The notes below the pieces were generated by a model, which was given only the letters and a program-made list of their open reading frames with translations, was not told where the DNA came from and ran no database searches. Source: Sphingomonas sp. Leaf17 (lineage in GTDB: Bacteria > Pseudomonadota > Alphaproteobacteria > Sphingomonadales > Sphingomonadaceae). Taken from it: 64,000 nucleotides of DNA. Shown one piece after another: positions 44,941 through 53,839 of this stretch. Numbering within the stretch: position 1 is the first letter of the stretch; every line of letters starts with the position of its first letter. A program made the translations under genes and the position numbers. The DNA lies in NCBI RefSeq assembly GCF_001421505.1, contig NZ_LMKL01000006.1, positions 1 to 64,000 on the forward strand. Direction: 5' to 3'.

Positions 44941-47900
44941 ATGCAGATCAAACGCCTCCGCATCGCCGGGTTCAAGAGCTTCGTCGAACCCGCCGATCTG
45001 GTGATCGCGCCCGGCCTGACCGGCGTCGTCGGGCCGAACGGCTGCGGCAAGTCGAATCTGCTCGAAGCCCTGCGCTGGACGATGGGCGAGAACAGCGCGA
45101 AGTCGCTGCGCGGCGCCGGCATGGACGACGTGATCTTCGCCGGCACCGCGACCCGCCCGCCGCGCGCCTTCGCCGAAGTCTCGATCCTCGCCGAAGTGGA
45201 CGGGCAGGAGACCGAAGTCGTCCGCCGGATCGAACGCGGCGCCGGCTCCGCCTACCGGATCGACGGGCGGGACGTGCGCGCGCGCGACGTCGGGCTGTTA
45301 TTCGCCGACGCCGCGACCGGCGCGCACTCCCCCGCTTTGGTCAGCCAGGGCCGGATCAGCGCGGTCATCGCCGCCAGACCGGCCGATCGCCGCGCGATGC
45401 TGGAGGAAGCGGCCGGCATTTCCGGCCTCCACGTCCGCCGCCGCGATGCCGAGAACCGGTTGCGCGCGACGGAAGGCAATCTGGCCCGGCTGGACGAGGT
45501 CATCGCCGATCAGGACGCGCGCGCCGCCGGCCTGCGGCGACAGGCGCGCGCCGCCGACCGCTATCGAGAGCTGTCCGACCGGATCCGCGTCGCCGAGGGT
45601 CGCATGATCTTCGCCCGCTGGCGCGAGGCCGCGACCGCCGCCGACGCCGCGAAACGCGAGGCCGCCGTCGCCGACGCGGCCGTGACCACCGCCACCGCCG
45701 CCGAACGCGACCGGGCCAAGGCGCTGCTCGACGCGACCGCCGCCCTCGCGCGGACCCGGGGCGCGGCACAGGCCGCGCGCGAGCGGGCGAACGACGCCGC
45801 CCATGCGCTCGACACGCTGCGCGCCCGGCGTGCGTCGGCCGCGGCGCGCGTCGCCGACCTGTCCGCCGCCGCCGCGCGGATCGTCGCCGAACGCGCGCGG
45901 GAGGGCAGTCTGGCCGCCGACGCGGTCGATGCGCTGGCAAAGCTGGCGACCGAAACGACGACACTGAACGCCCGCGCCGCCGACACCGCCGCCGCCATCC
46001 CCGCCGCCGACGCCGCGTTGGCGGCGGCCGAGCGCACCGCGCGCGATGCGGAAGTCGCCTTGGCGCAGGCGCTGGCGGCACAGGCCAGCGAGGCCGCCGA
46101 AACCCGCGTCGCCACCGCCGCGCTGGCCGCCGCCCACGCCCGCCACGACCGCGCCACCCGCGACGCCGCGCAGGTCGCCGCCGCGCTGGCCAGCCTTGGC
46201 GCGCCCGCCCCGCTGGATGCCGCGCGGACGCAGGCGCTGGCCGACCGTGACACCGCGACGGACGCCGCCACCACGGCCCGCGAGACACTGGCCACCGCCG
46301 AGCGCACCGAACGCAACGGGCAGGCCGACCGCGATGCGGCCGAAACCACCCGCGCCACCGCCCGCGCAGACCTTGCCGCGATCGACAGCGACATCGCCGC
46401 GCTGCGCCGCGCCACGCAGGCGACCGGCAAGGCGCGGCTGCTGGACAGCGTCAGCGTCGCCCCCGCCTTCGAGCGCGCACTGGCCGCCGCGCTTGGCGAC
46501 GATCTGGAAACCGCGCCAGGTGCCTGGACCGGCGCGGCCACCCAGCCCGGCGACCCGCCACCGCCCGCCGGCGCGGTGCCCCTCACGACCCACACCGTCG
46601 CCCCGCCTGCCCTCGCCCGCCGGCTCTCGCAATGTTTCGTCGTTGAAACAGACGATTCACGGCCGCTGGCGACCGGCCAGCGGATCGTCACGCGCGACGG
46701 GTATCTGCGCCGATGGGACGGCTTCACCAGCCGCGATACCGGGGCGGCCACCGCGCAGCGGCTGGAACGGCTGAACCGCTTGCGGCAGTTGTCCGACGCC
46801 CGCCCCGCCGCCGCCGCCGCGCTGGTCACGGCCGAGGCGGCGCGCGCGCGGATCGACACCGCCATCGCCGCCGCGCGCCGGACCGCCACCGACGCGCGCG
46901 CCGCGCTGACCCGCGCCGATCAGGCGATCCGTGCAGCGATTCAGGCCGAGGATCGCGCGCTGGCGCAGATCGAGCGGCTGGCGGGGCAGCGTGCCGACCT
47001 CGACGCCCGCGCCGCGCGCATCGCCGGCGACGTGGCCGAGGCGACCGCCGAGCGCGACCGCGCGGCCGCCACCCGCGCCGCCCTGCCCGATGGCAGCGCC
47101 GCCGCCGCCCGCGTTGCCACGCTGGCACACGAGGCCGACCGCGCCCGCGCCGCCGTCACCGCCGCGCGCGACCATCGGACCGCGCTCGACCGTGCCGCCG
47201 CCGCCGACCGCGAACGGCTCGCCGCCGTCGGGGCGGAGGCGCGCAGCTGGCGCGCGCGCGCCGGGGACGCCGCGCGCCGCATCGCCGACATGGACGCCCG
47301 CGCCGCCGAGGTCGCGCGCGAAACCGCCGCCATCGCCGATCGTCCGGCCGCGCTGGATGCCGAGATCGCCATCACCCACAGCGCGCACGGCGTCGCCCGC
47401 ACCGCCGCCGATACGCTCGCGGCCCAGGAAATCGCCGCCGACGCCGCCGTCCGGGCCGCCACCACCGCGCAAGCCAATGCCGCCGAAGCCCTCGCCGCCG
47501 CGCGCGAAACCCGCGCCGGGGCCACCGCCCGCCACGAAAATCAGGAATTGCGCCGGGTCGAGATGGGTAGGCTATCGGGCGAACGCTTCGAGTGCCCCGC
47601 CCCGGTCCTGCCCGAGAGGCTCGGCTTCGACGCCGACGCCATCGACAGCCCGCAGGGCGAGTCGGCCGCGCACGAACGCCTGACGCTGGAGCGCGAGCGG
47701 ATCGGCCCGGTCAACCTGATCGCCGCGCGCGAACTCGCCGAGCTGGAGGGGGTGGCCGCCGCCAATATCGCCGAGCGCACCGAACTGGGCCATGCCGTCA
47801 ACCGCCTGCGCGGGTCGATCGGCACGCTGAACCGCGAAGGGCGTCAGCGGCTGCTGGCGGCGTTCGAGGCGGTCGACGGGCATTTCCGGACCCTGTTCAC

Positions 47901-48324
47901 CACCCTGTTCGACGGCGGACAGGCACATCTGGCGCTGATCGATTCGGACGATCCGCTGGAGGCCGGGCTGGAGATCATGGTCCAGCCGCCGGGCAAGCGT
48001 CTGCAATCGCTGACCCTGTTGTCGGGCGGCGAGCAGGCGCTGACCGCGGTCGCGCTGATCTTCGGCCTGTTCCTGACCAACCCCGCACCGATCTGCGTGC
48101 TGGACGAGGTCGACGCGCCGCTGGACGACGCCAATATCGAACGCTTCTGCGACCTGCTCGACCGCATGGCCCGCGACACCGCCACCCGCTATCTGGTCGT
48201 CACGCACAACGCCGTGACGATGAGCCGCATGCACCGCCTGTTCGGCGTGACGATGATCGAACGGGGGGTGAGCCGGCTGGTGTCGGTGGATCTTCGGGCG
48301 GCGGAGGGGTTGCTGGCGGAGTAG
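44941..48324 (+). CDS. smc: Chromosome segregation protein SMC
   Basis: The ATPase of the condensin-like complex that folds and separates chromosomes with ScpA and ScpB (not in the window). The 1127-residue protein has the N-terminal ATP-binding GPNGCGKSN at residues 31-39, two long coiled coils unusually rich in Ala, Arg and Asp, a short hinge (about 500-610), and the C-terminal signature LLSGGEQALTAVAL with Walker B CVLDEVDAPLDD. ATG at 44941 is chosen; GTG two codons earlier is possible. Confidence 0.95.
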   Translation: MQIKRLRIAGFKSFVEPADLVIAPGLTGVVGPNGCGKSNLLEALRWTMGENSAKSLRGAGMDDVIFAGTATRPPRAFAEVSILAEVDGQETEVVRRIERGAGSAYRIDGRDVRARDVGLLFADAATGAHSPALVSQGRISAVIAARPADRRAMLEEAAGISGLHVRRRDAENRLRATEGNLARLDEVIADQDARAAGLRRQARAADRYRELSDRIRVAEGRMIFARWREAATAADAAKREAAVADAAVTTATAAERDRAKALLDATAALARTRGAAQAARERANDAAHALDTLRARRASAAARVADLSAAAARIVAERAREGSLAADAVDALAKLATETTTLNARAADTAAAIPAADAALAAAERTARDAEVALAQALAAQASEAAETRVATAALAAAHARHDRATRDAAQVAAALASLGAPAPLDAARTQALADRDTATDAATTARETLATAERTERNGQADRDAAETTRATARADLAAIDSDIAALRRATQATGKARLLDSVSVAPAFERALAAALGDDLETAPGAWTGAATQPGDPPPPAGAVPLTTHTVAPPALARRLSQCFVVETDDSRPLATGQRIVTRDGYLRRWDGFTSRDTGAATAQRLERLNRLRQLSDARPAAAAALVTAEAARARIDTAIAAARRTATDARAALTRADQAIRAAIQAEDRALAQIERLAGQRADLDARAARIAGDVAEATAERDRAAATRAALPDGSAAAARVATLAHEADRARAAVTAARDHRTALDRAAAADRERLAAVGAEARSWRARAGDAARRIADMDARAAEVARETAAIADRPAALDAEIAITHSAHGVARTAADTLAAQEIAADAAVRAATTAQANAAEALAAARETRAGATARHENQELRRVEMGRLSGERFECPAPVLPERLGFDADAIDSPQGESAAHERLTLERERIGPVNLIAARELAELEGVAAANIAERTELGHAVNRLRGSIGTLNREGRQRLLAAFEAVDGHFRTLFTTLFDGGQAHLALIDSDDPLEAGLEIMVQPPGKRLQSLTLLSGGEQALTAVALIFGLFLTNPAPICVLDEVDAPLDDANIERFCDLLDRMARDTATRYLVVTHNAVTMSRMHRLFGVTMIERGVSRLVSVDLRAAEGLLAE

Positions 48325-48597
48325 CGACTGCCGGCCTGGGTAAGTTCTGCGTCGCGCGAGATTCGTCGGATTATGGTGGTTTCCTGCCCGTCCGCTTTCG
48401 GGGACGGCAGGCGCGAAAGCTGCCGTTTCTTGAGGGGCGTCGGCGAGGCAACTTGCAACCAAAGCCAGTCGTTGCAGTCCGACGCCAGAGCGCTGCTCTT
48501 GCTGAAAGCACTACTATCTGGGTTCCTTAAGCCGCCCTCATCAACCCGCAAGTAAGCCTGCTTCTCAATAACTCAGCGCCGATATATAATCCCGCGC
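48325..48597. other. A/T-richer non-coding stretch before a foreign-looking gene
   Basis: 273 bases without a convincing gene. From about 48340 the base composition shifts toward A and T relative to smc. A 60-codon open frame (48373-48555) has no ribosome binding site or family feature and was not called. The last bases carry the promoter of the next gene. Confidence 0.4.
48585..48590 (+). promoter_or_regulatory. -10 box TATAAT for a possibly leaderless gene
   Basis: A perfect TATAAT ends seven bases before the ATG at 48598, so transcription should start at or next to the start codon. No ribosome binding site precedes the ATG. The -35 region is weak (TTCTCA at 48562-48567). Confidence 0.55.
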
Positions 48598-49200
48598 ATG
48601 GTAGATTTTTCCCAAGCGCCCGTTCAAGCTGCCGTAGTTGGCACTTCCATAACGCTATTAGGCGGAATTATTTTAACGACAATTGGCTGGTTCGTAACAA
48701 CCTACATTGGACGACTGAGTCGAGAAAGCTCGGAAATGATTGCCGAATTGTCGCGCTTAATGACCGAGCAGCAAATAGAGATAGCTCGTGGGCAGGTAGA
48801 GATTAATCGTCAGACCCAAGCGATGAACCTTCTAAAAGACCGAACTGCACTTAAGGAGGAACTGTTCGCCGCGATCAAAGCACGCGAGGACGAAATTACT
48901 TTCCTGGGCGATCCATATGGCGACCATAAGCCCGAAGCACTCTACGCGCTCTGGAAGGTCGAGAATAAAGCGAAGGTGTTCTTCGGCGAAGACGTGCAGA
49001 GCCTGGTTATGAAGATAGGTGAGCAGCTGAAACGCCGCAACGACATACTGATGAAAATACGGCACCCAAAGCAGAAGGGCGACATCTCGATGAACGATGA
49101 GGCGACTGCCGCATACAGCGCAATCGTCGAGTTGAAAGACGAATTAGGGTTCGCGATCGACCGTTACAGTTCGATGGGCCATATTCGAATGCTGGACTGA
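48598..49200 (+). CDS. Hypothetical membrane protein in an A/T-rich island
   Basis: A 200-residue protein I do not recognise. One membrane helix (about residues 15-38, TSITLLGGIILTTIGWFV) is followed by a charged, helical, probably coiled-coil region (about 40-85) and a soluble domain. The codons use far more A and T in third position (att, tta, aaa, gaa) than the neighbours, which suggests recent transfer. There is no ribosome binding site; a TATAAT box sits right in front of the ATG. It may be a remnant or cargo of a mobile region, but no integrase or repeat was seen. Confidence 0.65.
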   Translation: MVDFSQAPVQAAVVGTSITLLGGIILTTIGWFVTTYIGRLSRESSEMIAELSRLMTEQQIEIARGQVEINRQTQAMNLLKDRTALKEELFAAIKAREDEITFLGDPYGDHKPEALYALWKVENKAKVFFGEDVQSLVMKIGEQLKRRNDILMKIRHPKQKGDISMNDEATAAYSAIVELKDELGFAIDRYSSMGHIRMLD

Positions 49201-49481
49201 AGGCGCATCGGGACAAGGAAGCGTACTCCGACAAACCGTTTACGACCGCTCCTGCCAACAGCAGTCGTTGGCTGCGGTCGGCTTGAACGGCCGGTAGGTC
49301 CCAGTCTCAGACTTTGCGGTCGCGTAAATAAACGGCCGCTTTTGGAATCGACGACAGATCGCCTGAACGGCTGAGATTGGGCGAAATCGGCCGTCGAGCA
49401 ATACCGATGTCCAGCATCAGCCCGCCATTGGATTTATCGCCCCCCGTCCTACATATGCGTCGACCGCAAAGGACGTCGCCC
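49201..49481. other. Intergenic stretch of mixed composition
   Basis: 281 bases without a gene that I can support. Short degenerate motifs such as AACGGCCG recur (near 49286 and 49330), which may be decayed repeats. An AAAGGA just before 49482 is the ribosome binding site of the next gene. Confidence 0.35.
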
Positions 49482-49667
49482 ATGTTCCTCGACGAAACCC
49501 ATATCTGGCCGCGCGAGGATCCGCAGCCGCCGCCCCGCCCGCGTCACCCGAAGGAACGAGCCATCGCGCGCGTGCTGCTCTGCTATGCATTCCTCTTGCT
49601 GCTGATGCCGGTCAGCCTTGGCGGGATGGTCGACGCGATCCGCTATCTGGTTGCTTTGCTGGGTTGA
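49482..49667 (+). CDS. Small single-helix membrane protein
   Basis: A 61-residue hypothetical protein. It starts MFLDETHIWPRED, has a Pro/Arg-rich segment (PPPRPRHPKER), and then one hydrophobic helix (about residues 27-45) with a short C-terminal part. AAAGGA seven bases before the ATG at 49482 decides the start; the frame is open further upstream without a binding site. Function unknown. Confidence 0.5.
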   Translation: MFLDETHIWPREDPQPPPRPRHPKERAIARVLLCYAFLLLLMPVSLGGMVDAIRYLVALLG

Positions 49668-49703
49668 AACAGACCTCTTGCGTTTGCCGCGCAAAGGCAT
49701 AGC

Positions 49704-49732
49704 CTCTCCTGAAAACAAGAATGGCAGGAGAG
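49704..49732 (+). promoter_or_regulatory. Hairpin that buries a Shine-Dalgarno sequence
   Basis: CTCTCCTG (49704-49711) pairs perfectly with CAGGAGAG (49725-49732) over a 13-base loop. The second arm is the ribosome binding site of the gene at 49738. The arm sequence and loop length match the structure at 21913-21947. Confidence 0.5.
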
Positions 49733-49737
49733 AGTCG

Positions 49738-50007
49738 ATGAGCATCTTCGAACCCGCAGACCATGGACCTGAGGACAAGAACCTCGTGATCCTGCAAAGT
49801 CTGTTGTGCCTGTTGCGCGAGAAGAACCTGCTCAGCCGCGCCGACATCGAACAGCTTTGCGCCACGGTGCAGGCCCGCGCCGCGAACCACGACCATGATC
49901 CGCTGCCCTGCCGCGGCAGCGCGGCCACCGCCGCCGCCACCGAAATGGCGCAACTCGGCAGTTATATCGGCCAGCGGTACGGTGGAAAGCATCGCCGGGT
50001 TCAGTGA
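49738..50007 (+). CDS. Hypothetical protein
   Basis: An 89-residue soluble protein that I do not recognise. The first half looks helical (SLLCLLREKNLLSRADIEQL), and the end is Ala/Gly-rich with a basic tail (GKHRRVQ). The start is set by AGGAGAG six bases before the ATG, although this site can be paired in a hairpin. It stands alone between the small membrane protein and the radical SAM gene. Confidence 0.5.
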   Translation: MSIFEPADHGPEDKNLVILQSLLCLLREKNLLSRADIEQLCATVQARAANHDHDPLPCRGSAATAAATEMAQLGSYIGQRYGGKHRRVQ

Positions 50008-50124
50008 TCGGCGGGGACCGGGTGGCAGTCTCCACGAACACCAACATCCTCCACTTCGTGTTCGCGCGCCAGGTCCTAACCTCCATCACTCGACAGCGGG
50101 ATCTGCGGAACGTAAGCCGAACGG

Positions 50125-51372
50125 ATGGCGCAACTCGACACCCGTGAGAAGCTCGAAATTCTGGCGGATGCCGCGAAATACGATGCGTCCTGCGCGTCGT
50201 CGGGCACCGCCAAACGCAACAGCCGCGACGGCAAGGGGCTGGGGTCGACCGAGGGGATGGGCATCTGCCACGCCTATGCCCCGGACGGCCGCTGCATCAG
50301 TCTGCTCAAGATCCTGCTGACCAACAGCTGCATCTTCGACTGTCATTATTGCATCAACCGCAAGTCGTCGAACGTCCGCCGCGCGCGCTTTACCGCCAAG
50401 GAGGTGGTCGACCTGACCATCGCCTTCTACAAACGCAATTATATCGAGGGGCTGTTCCTCTCATCGGGCATCATCGCCTCGTCCAACTACACGATGGAGC
50501 AGCTGGTCGAGGTCGCGCGGTCCTTGCGCGAGGATCATCATTTCCGCGGCTACATCCACCTGAAGACCATTCCCGACGCCGACCCCGAACTCATCCATCA
50601 GGCCGGGCTGTACGCCGACCGCGTCTCGATCAACGTCGAACTGCCGACCGTCGCCGGGCTGAAGCGGCTCGCGCCCGAAAAGGACAATGACCGGATCGAG
50701 GGCGCAATGGGCGGGATCAGGGAATCGCTCGCCGACAACAAGGACGCGCGCAAGCATTACAAGTCCGCGCCCCGCTTCGCCCCCGCCGGCCAGTCGACGC
50801 AGATGATCGTCGGCGCGGACGCCGCGACCGATGGCGACATCGTGCGGAAAGCCTCGTCGCTGTACGATCGGTTCGGGATGCGCCGTGTCTATTATTCCGC
50901 GTTCAGCCCGATTCCCGACGCCAGCGCGGTCCTGCCGCTGCAACGCCCGCCGCTGATGCGCGAACACCGGCTGTACCAGTCCGACTGGCTGATGCGCTTC
51001 TACGACTATTCCCCGGCCGAGGTCGTCGCGGCGGCCGACGACGCGACCGGCATGCTGCCGCTCGACATCGACCCGAAACTTGCCTGGGCGCTGAAGTTTC
51101 GCGGGTCGTTTCCGGTCGACGTCAACCGCGCGCCGCGCGAACTGCTGCTGCGCGTGCCGGGGCTTGGCGTGAAGGCGGTGAACGCGATCCTGACCAGCCG
51201 GCGCCGGCGGCGGTTGCGGCTGGAGGATGTCGCGCGCCTGACCGTCTCGATCGCCAAGCTGCGCCCGTTCCTGATCGCCGACGACTGGCGACCGGTCGCG
51301 CTGACCGACCGGGACGACCTGAAGACGATGGTGACGCCCAGGAAGCAGCAGCTGGAACTGTTCGCGGCGTAG
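50125..51372 (+). CDS. Putative DNA modification/repair radical SAM protein
   Basis: A 415-residue protein of the TIGR03916 type. The radical SAM cluster ligands are C69, C73 and C76 in SCIFDCHYCINR, and further cysteines at 23, 48 and 57 could bind a second cluster. The C-terminal part contains a helix-hairpin-helix (RVPGLGVKAVNAIL), a DNA-binding element. The family usually has a partner encoded next to it, a DUF4130 or UdgX-like protein related to uracil-DNA glycosylases. Here the next gene is trmB, and no partner is seen in the window. The reaction is unknown. Confidence 0.87.
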   Translation: MAQLDTREKLEILADAAKYDASCASSGTAKRNSRDGKGLGSTEGMGICHAYAPDGRCISLLKILLTNSCIFDCHYCINRKSSNVRRARFTAKEVVDLTIAFYKRNYIEGLFLSSGIIASSNYTMEQLVEVARSLREDHHFRGYIHLKTIPDADPELIHQAGLYADRVSINVELPTVAGLKRLAPEKDNDRIEGAMGGIRESLADNKDARKHYKSAPRFAPAGQSTQMIVGADAATDGDIVRKASSLYDRFGMRRVYYSAFSPIPDASAVLPLQRPPLMREHRLYQSDWLMRFYDYSPAEVVAAADDATGMLPLDIDPKLAWALKFRGSFPVDVNRAPRELLLRVPGLGVKAVNAILTSRRRRRLRLEDVARLTVSIAKLRPFLIADDWRPVALTDRDDLKTMVTPRKQQLELFAA

Positions 51373-51460
51373 CAATTCCTCCGCACCGGCACGGGGAAAC
51401 CAAGCCCGCAGAAACGATGACGGTTCAAATCCCCGCGCCGACGCTCTAAGGCCCACCGCC

Positions 51461-52141
51461 ATGAACGATCCCGCCACCATCCGCCGCCTGTACGGTCGTC
51501 GTCAGGGCCACAAGCTGCGTCTGGGCCAGTCCGCGCTGGTCGAGGAGCTGCTGCCCGAAGTCAGCGTGCCGGAGGACGGCCCGGTGACTGCGCGAGGGTT
51601 GTTCGGCGACGACCGGCCGTTGCAGCTGGAAATCGGTTTCGGCGCGGGCGAGCATCTGGCGGGTCAGGCGCAGGCCGCGCCCGGCACCGGCTTCATCGGC
51701 TGCGAACCGTTCCTGAACGGCGTGGTCGGCGCGCTGACGCACATCCGCGAGCGCGAGTTGGACAATGTCCGGCTGTACATGGGCGACGCGCTGACCGTGA
51801 TCGAACGCTTGCCGGACGAAAGCCTCGACCGGCTGTACCTGCTGCACCCCGATCCGTGGCGCAAAGCCCGCCACGCCAAGCGGCGGATGCTGAACCACGG
51901 GCCGCTCGACGCGATCGCCGCCAAGCTGAAACCGGGGGCGGAGTTCCGGCTGGGCACCGACGACCCGACCTATTGCCGCTGGTCGATGATGGTGATGAAC
52001 CAGCGCCGCGACTTCGTATGGCAGGCACAGGGTGCCGCCGATTTCCTGACCCGCCCCGACGACTGGCCCGAGACGCGCTACGAACGCAAGGCCCGGCGGC
52101 AGGGGCATGAGGTCTGGTATTTCCGCTATACCCGGGTGTGA
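51461..52141 (+). CDS. trmB: tRNA (guanine-46-N7)-methyltransferase
   Basis: Methylates G46 in the variable loop of tRNAs, using S-adenosylmethionine. The 226-residue protein has the SAM motif LEIGFGAGEHL, the acidic GCEPFLNGV and the family signature HPDPWRKARHAKRRM. The C-terminus has the conserved TRYERKARRQGHEVWYFRY. It follows the radical SAM gene after 88 bases on the same strand. No terminator is seen between them. Confidence 0.95.
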   Translation: MNDPATIRRLYGRRQGHKLRLGQSALVEELLPEVSVPEDGPVTARGLFGDDRPLQLEIGFGAGEHLAGQAQAAPGTGFIGCEPFLNGVVGALTHIRERELDNVRLYMGDALTVIERLPDESLDRLYLLHPDPWRKARHAKRRMLNHGPLDAIAAKLKPGAEFRLGTDDPTYCRWSMMVMNQRRDFVWQAQGAADFLTRPDDWPETRYERKARRQGHEVWYFRYTRV

Positions 52142-52203
52142 TGGCCGATTGTCGTCGCCGCGCGTTGCAGCGGTAGATCGACCGAGCATTGGAACAGCGC
52201 CCC

Positions 52204-52683
52204 ATGATTACCTCTGCCACCGAACTGGACCGGATCCGCGACGAATGCCGCCGGATGGTAACCAGAAAATCGCTGATGTCGGCGGGTGCGGCGGTGGTGC
52301 CGGTACCCGGCCTCGACATCGTCGCCGACATCGGCCTGTTGACGACACTGCTGCCCGAGATCAGCAAGCGGTTCGAACTGGACCACGATCAGGTGCAGAA
52401 GATGGAACCGCTGATGGCGCAGCAGGTGCTGGTGATGGCGTCGAGCATGGGTAACACGCTGATCGGCCGGATGGTGACGAAACGGCTGGTGACCGCGTTG
52501 CTGCGGCGGATCGGGGTGCGGGTGGCGACCGCGTCGGCGGCGAAATATGTGCCGTTCATCGGATCGGCCGTGGCCGCCTCGCTCAGCTTCGGCGCGATGA
52601 AGCTGGTCGGCAACGCGCATATCGACGATTGCCACAAGACCGCGATGGCGCTGAACGCGACGCCGACCGTTCTGCCGGCCTGA
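52204..52683 (+). CDS. DUF697-like hydrophobic protein
   Basis: A 159-residue protein with several hydrophobic helices and the pattern AAVVPVPGLDIVADIGLLTTLLPEI, close to the DUF697 domain that follows GTPase domains in YcjF-type proteins; here it stands alone. Two Gly/Ala-rich helices (residues about 30-55 and 115-140) may insert in the membrane. I chose ATG at 52204 with GGAA upstream; a TTG start five codons earlier is possible. Function unknown. Confidence 0.6.
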   Translation: MITSATELDRIRDECRRMVTRKSLMSAGAAVVPVPGLDIVADIGLLTTLLPEISKRFELDHDQVQKMEPLMAQQVLVMASSMGNTLIGRMVTKRLVTALLRRIGVRVATASAAKYVPFIGSAVAASLSFGAMKLVGNAHIDDCHKTAMALNATPTVLPA

Positions 52684-52686
52684 GCC

Positions 52687-53016
52687 ATGCCAGCCGCTCC
52701 GCCGGTGACGCCGGACGGTCGCTACATCGTCGTGCGCGGGCGGTTGTGGCGGCGGGCGAACCCGGCGCTTGCGGACGATGTGCGGCAGGCGACCGTCGAT
52801 GCGCTGATGGACGCCCGTCGCGCGGTCGCCGCCGCCAATCAGGCCAACGATCCCGACGCCCGTGCGACGGCGCGGCAGGCGGTCGACCGGGCCAAAGTCG
52901 CGCTGGGTGAGCGCGGGCCGGTCTGGTGGGACGATGGATCGCCCGACCTGAACCGGCACATGGCCCGCACCACGCCCTACGCGGCGTGGTTCGCGGGCCT
53001 AGGGGCCGTCACCTGA
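52687..53016 (+). CDS. Conserved hypothetical protein (DGRYIVVRGRLWR type)
   Basis: A 109-residue soluble protein with the conserved opening DGRYIVVRGRLWRRANP, a charged helix of Ala and Arg, and the ending GERGPVWWDDGSPDLNRHM. I recall this pattern from many proteobacterial proteins without function, sometimes labelled as Tol-related without support. It begins 3 bases after the previous gene and overlaps the converging exonuclease gene by 8 bases. Confidence 0.65.
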   Translation: MPAAPPVTPDGRYIVVRGRLWRRANPALADDVRQATVDALMDARRAVAAANQANDPDARATARQAVDRAKVALGERGPVWWDDGSPDLNRHMARTTPYAAWFAGLGAVT

Positions 53017-53839
53017 GGTCGAACGCGGCGATCAGCGCCTGTTCGGACAGGATGCGGATCGCCCCGCCCCGCCGGCGCACACGGTCGGCCTTCACGAACG
53101 CCGCGCTGTTGCGCGCCGCCGGGCCGATCGGATCGCCGCCAGACACCACCAGAATGGTCGTCCCCGCGCTGATCGCGGTCATCACCCGGCCACCCGCCGC
53201 CGCCAGCCGGTGCGCGAGCGGTCCATCGCGCGGCTGGCCGAGGATGGCGATCCGCTGCCCCGACAGCGGCCCCTCCGGAGCGGGACGGGGCGCGGGGCCG
53301 GGTGGGCGCAGCGGGGCCAGCCAGTCCGCCAGCGTCAGGCCGCTGTGCGCGATCGCCCGGACGATGACCCAGCCGGCGGCCCGCGCGTCGCTCAGCGCGT
53401 CGTGATGCCGGTGCGCGATCCCGAGATATTTCGCCAGTTCGCCCAGCTTGTGGCTGGGCAGGTCGGGCCAGGTCCGCTGCGCCACCCGCACACTGTCCAG
53501 CCACCGCGTCTCGATCGGCGGCAGGCCGTGGAGGCGGCAGGCGGCGGCCAGCGCGCCCTTGTCGAAATGCGAATGGGCGACCGTGGTGCGGTTGGTCAGG
53601 TGGCCGTGGATGACGCCGTAGACATCGGCAAAGGTCGGCTGGCCGACGACGTGATTCGCCTCGATCCCGTGGATACGGGTGTTGAACGGATTGAACGTAT
53701 CAAGCGGATCGACGAGCGATTCATAGGCGAACACCTCCTGTCCGTCGCGAAACCCGACGATGCCGACCTGGCAGATGCTGCTGACCCGCGAACAGGCGGT
53801 TTCCACGTCGATGACGACGAAGTCGGGCGCCACGCTCAC
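53009..53839 (-). CDS. DnaQ-like 3'-5' exonuclease with BRCT-like tail
   Basis: A 276-residue protein with an N-terminal DEDDh exonuclease domain: VVIDVETA (Asp, Glu), the middle AHSHFDKGAL (Asp), and HHDALSDARAAG (His, Asp). From about residue 190 a BRCT-like domain follows (LSGQRIAILGQ). Such proteins resemble the proofreading subunit of DNA polymerase III but are probably separate repair nucleases. It overlaps the downstream transporter gene by 4 bases (ATGA), so the two are coupled. Confidence 0.85.
   Translation of the reverse strand: MSVAPDFVVIDVETACSRVSSICQVGIVGFRDGQEVFAYESLVDPLDTFNPFNTRIHGIEANHVVGQPTFADVYGVIHGHLTNRTTVAHSHFDKGALAAACRLHGLPPIETRWLDSVRVAQRTWPDLPSHKLGELAKYLGIAHRHHDALSDARAAGWVIVRAIAHSGLTLADWLAPLRPPGPAPRPAPEGPLSGQRIAILGQPRDGPLAHRLAAAGGRVMTAISAGTTILVVSGGDPIGPAARNSAAFVKADRVRRRGGAIRILSEQALIAAFDLR

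Noticed and set aside
48373..48555. 60-codon open frame in the A/T-rich stretch
   Set aside because: No ribosome binding site, no conserved pattern and an ending inside the promoter region of the next gene.
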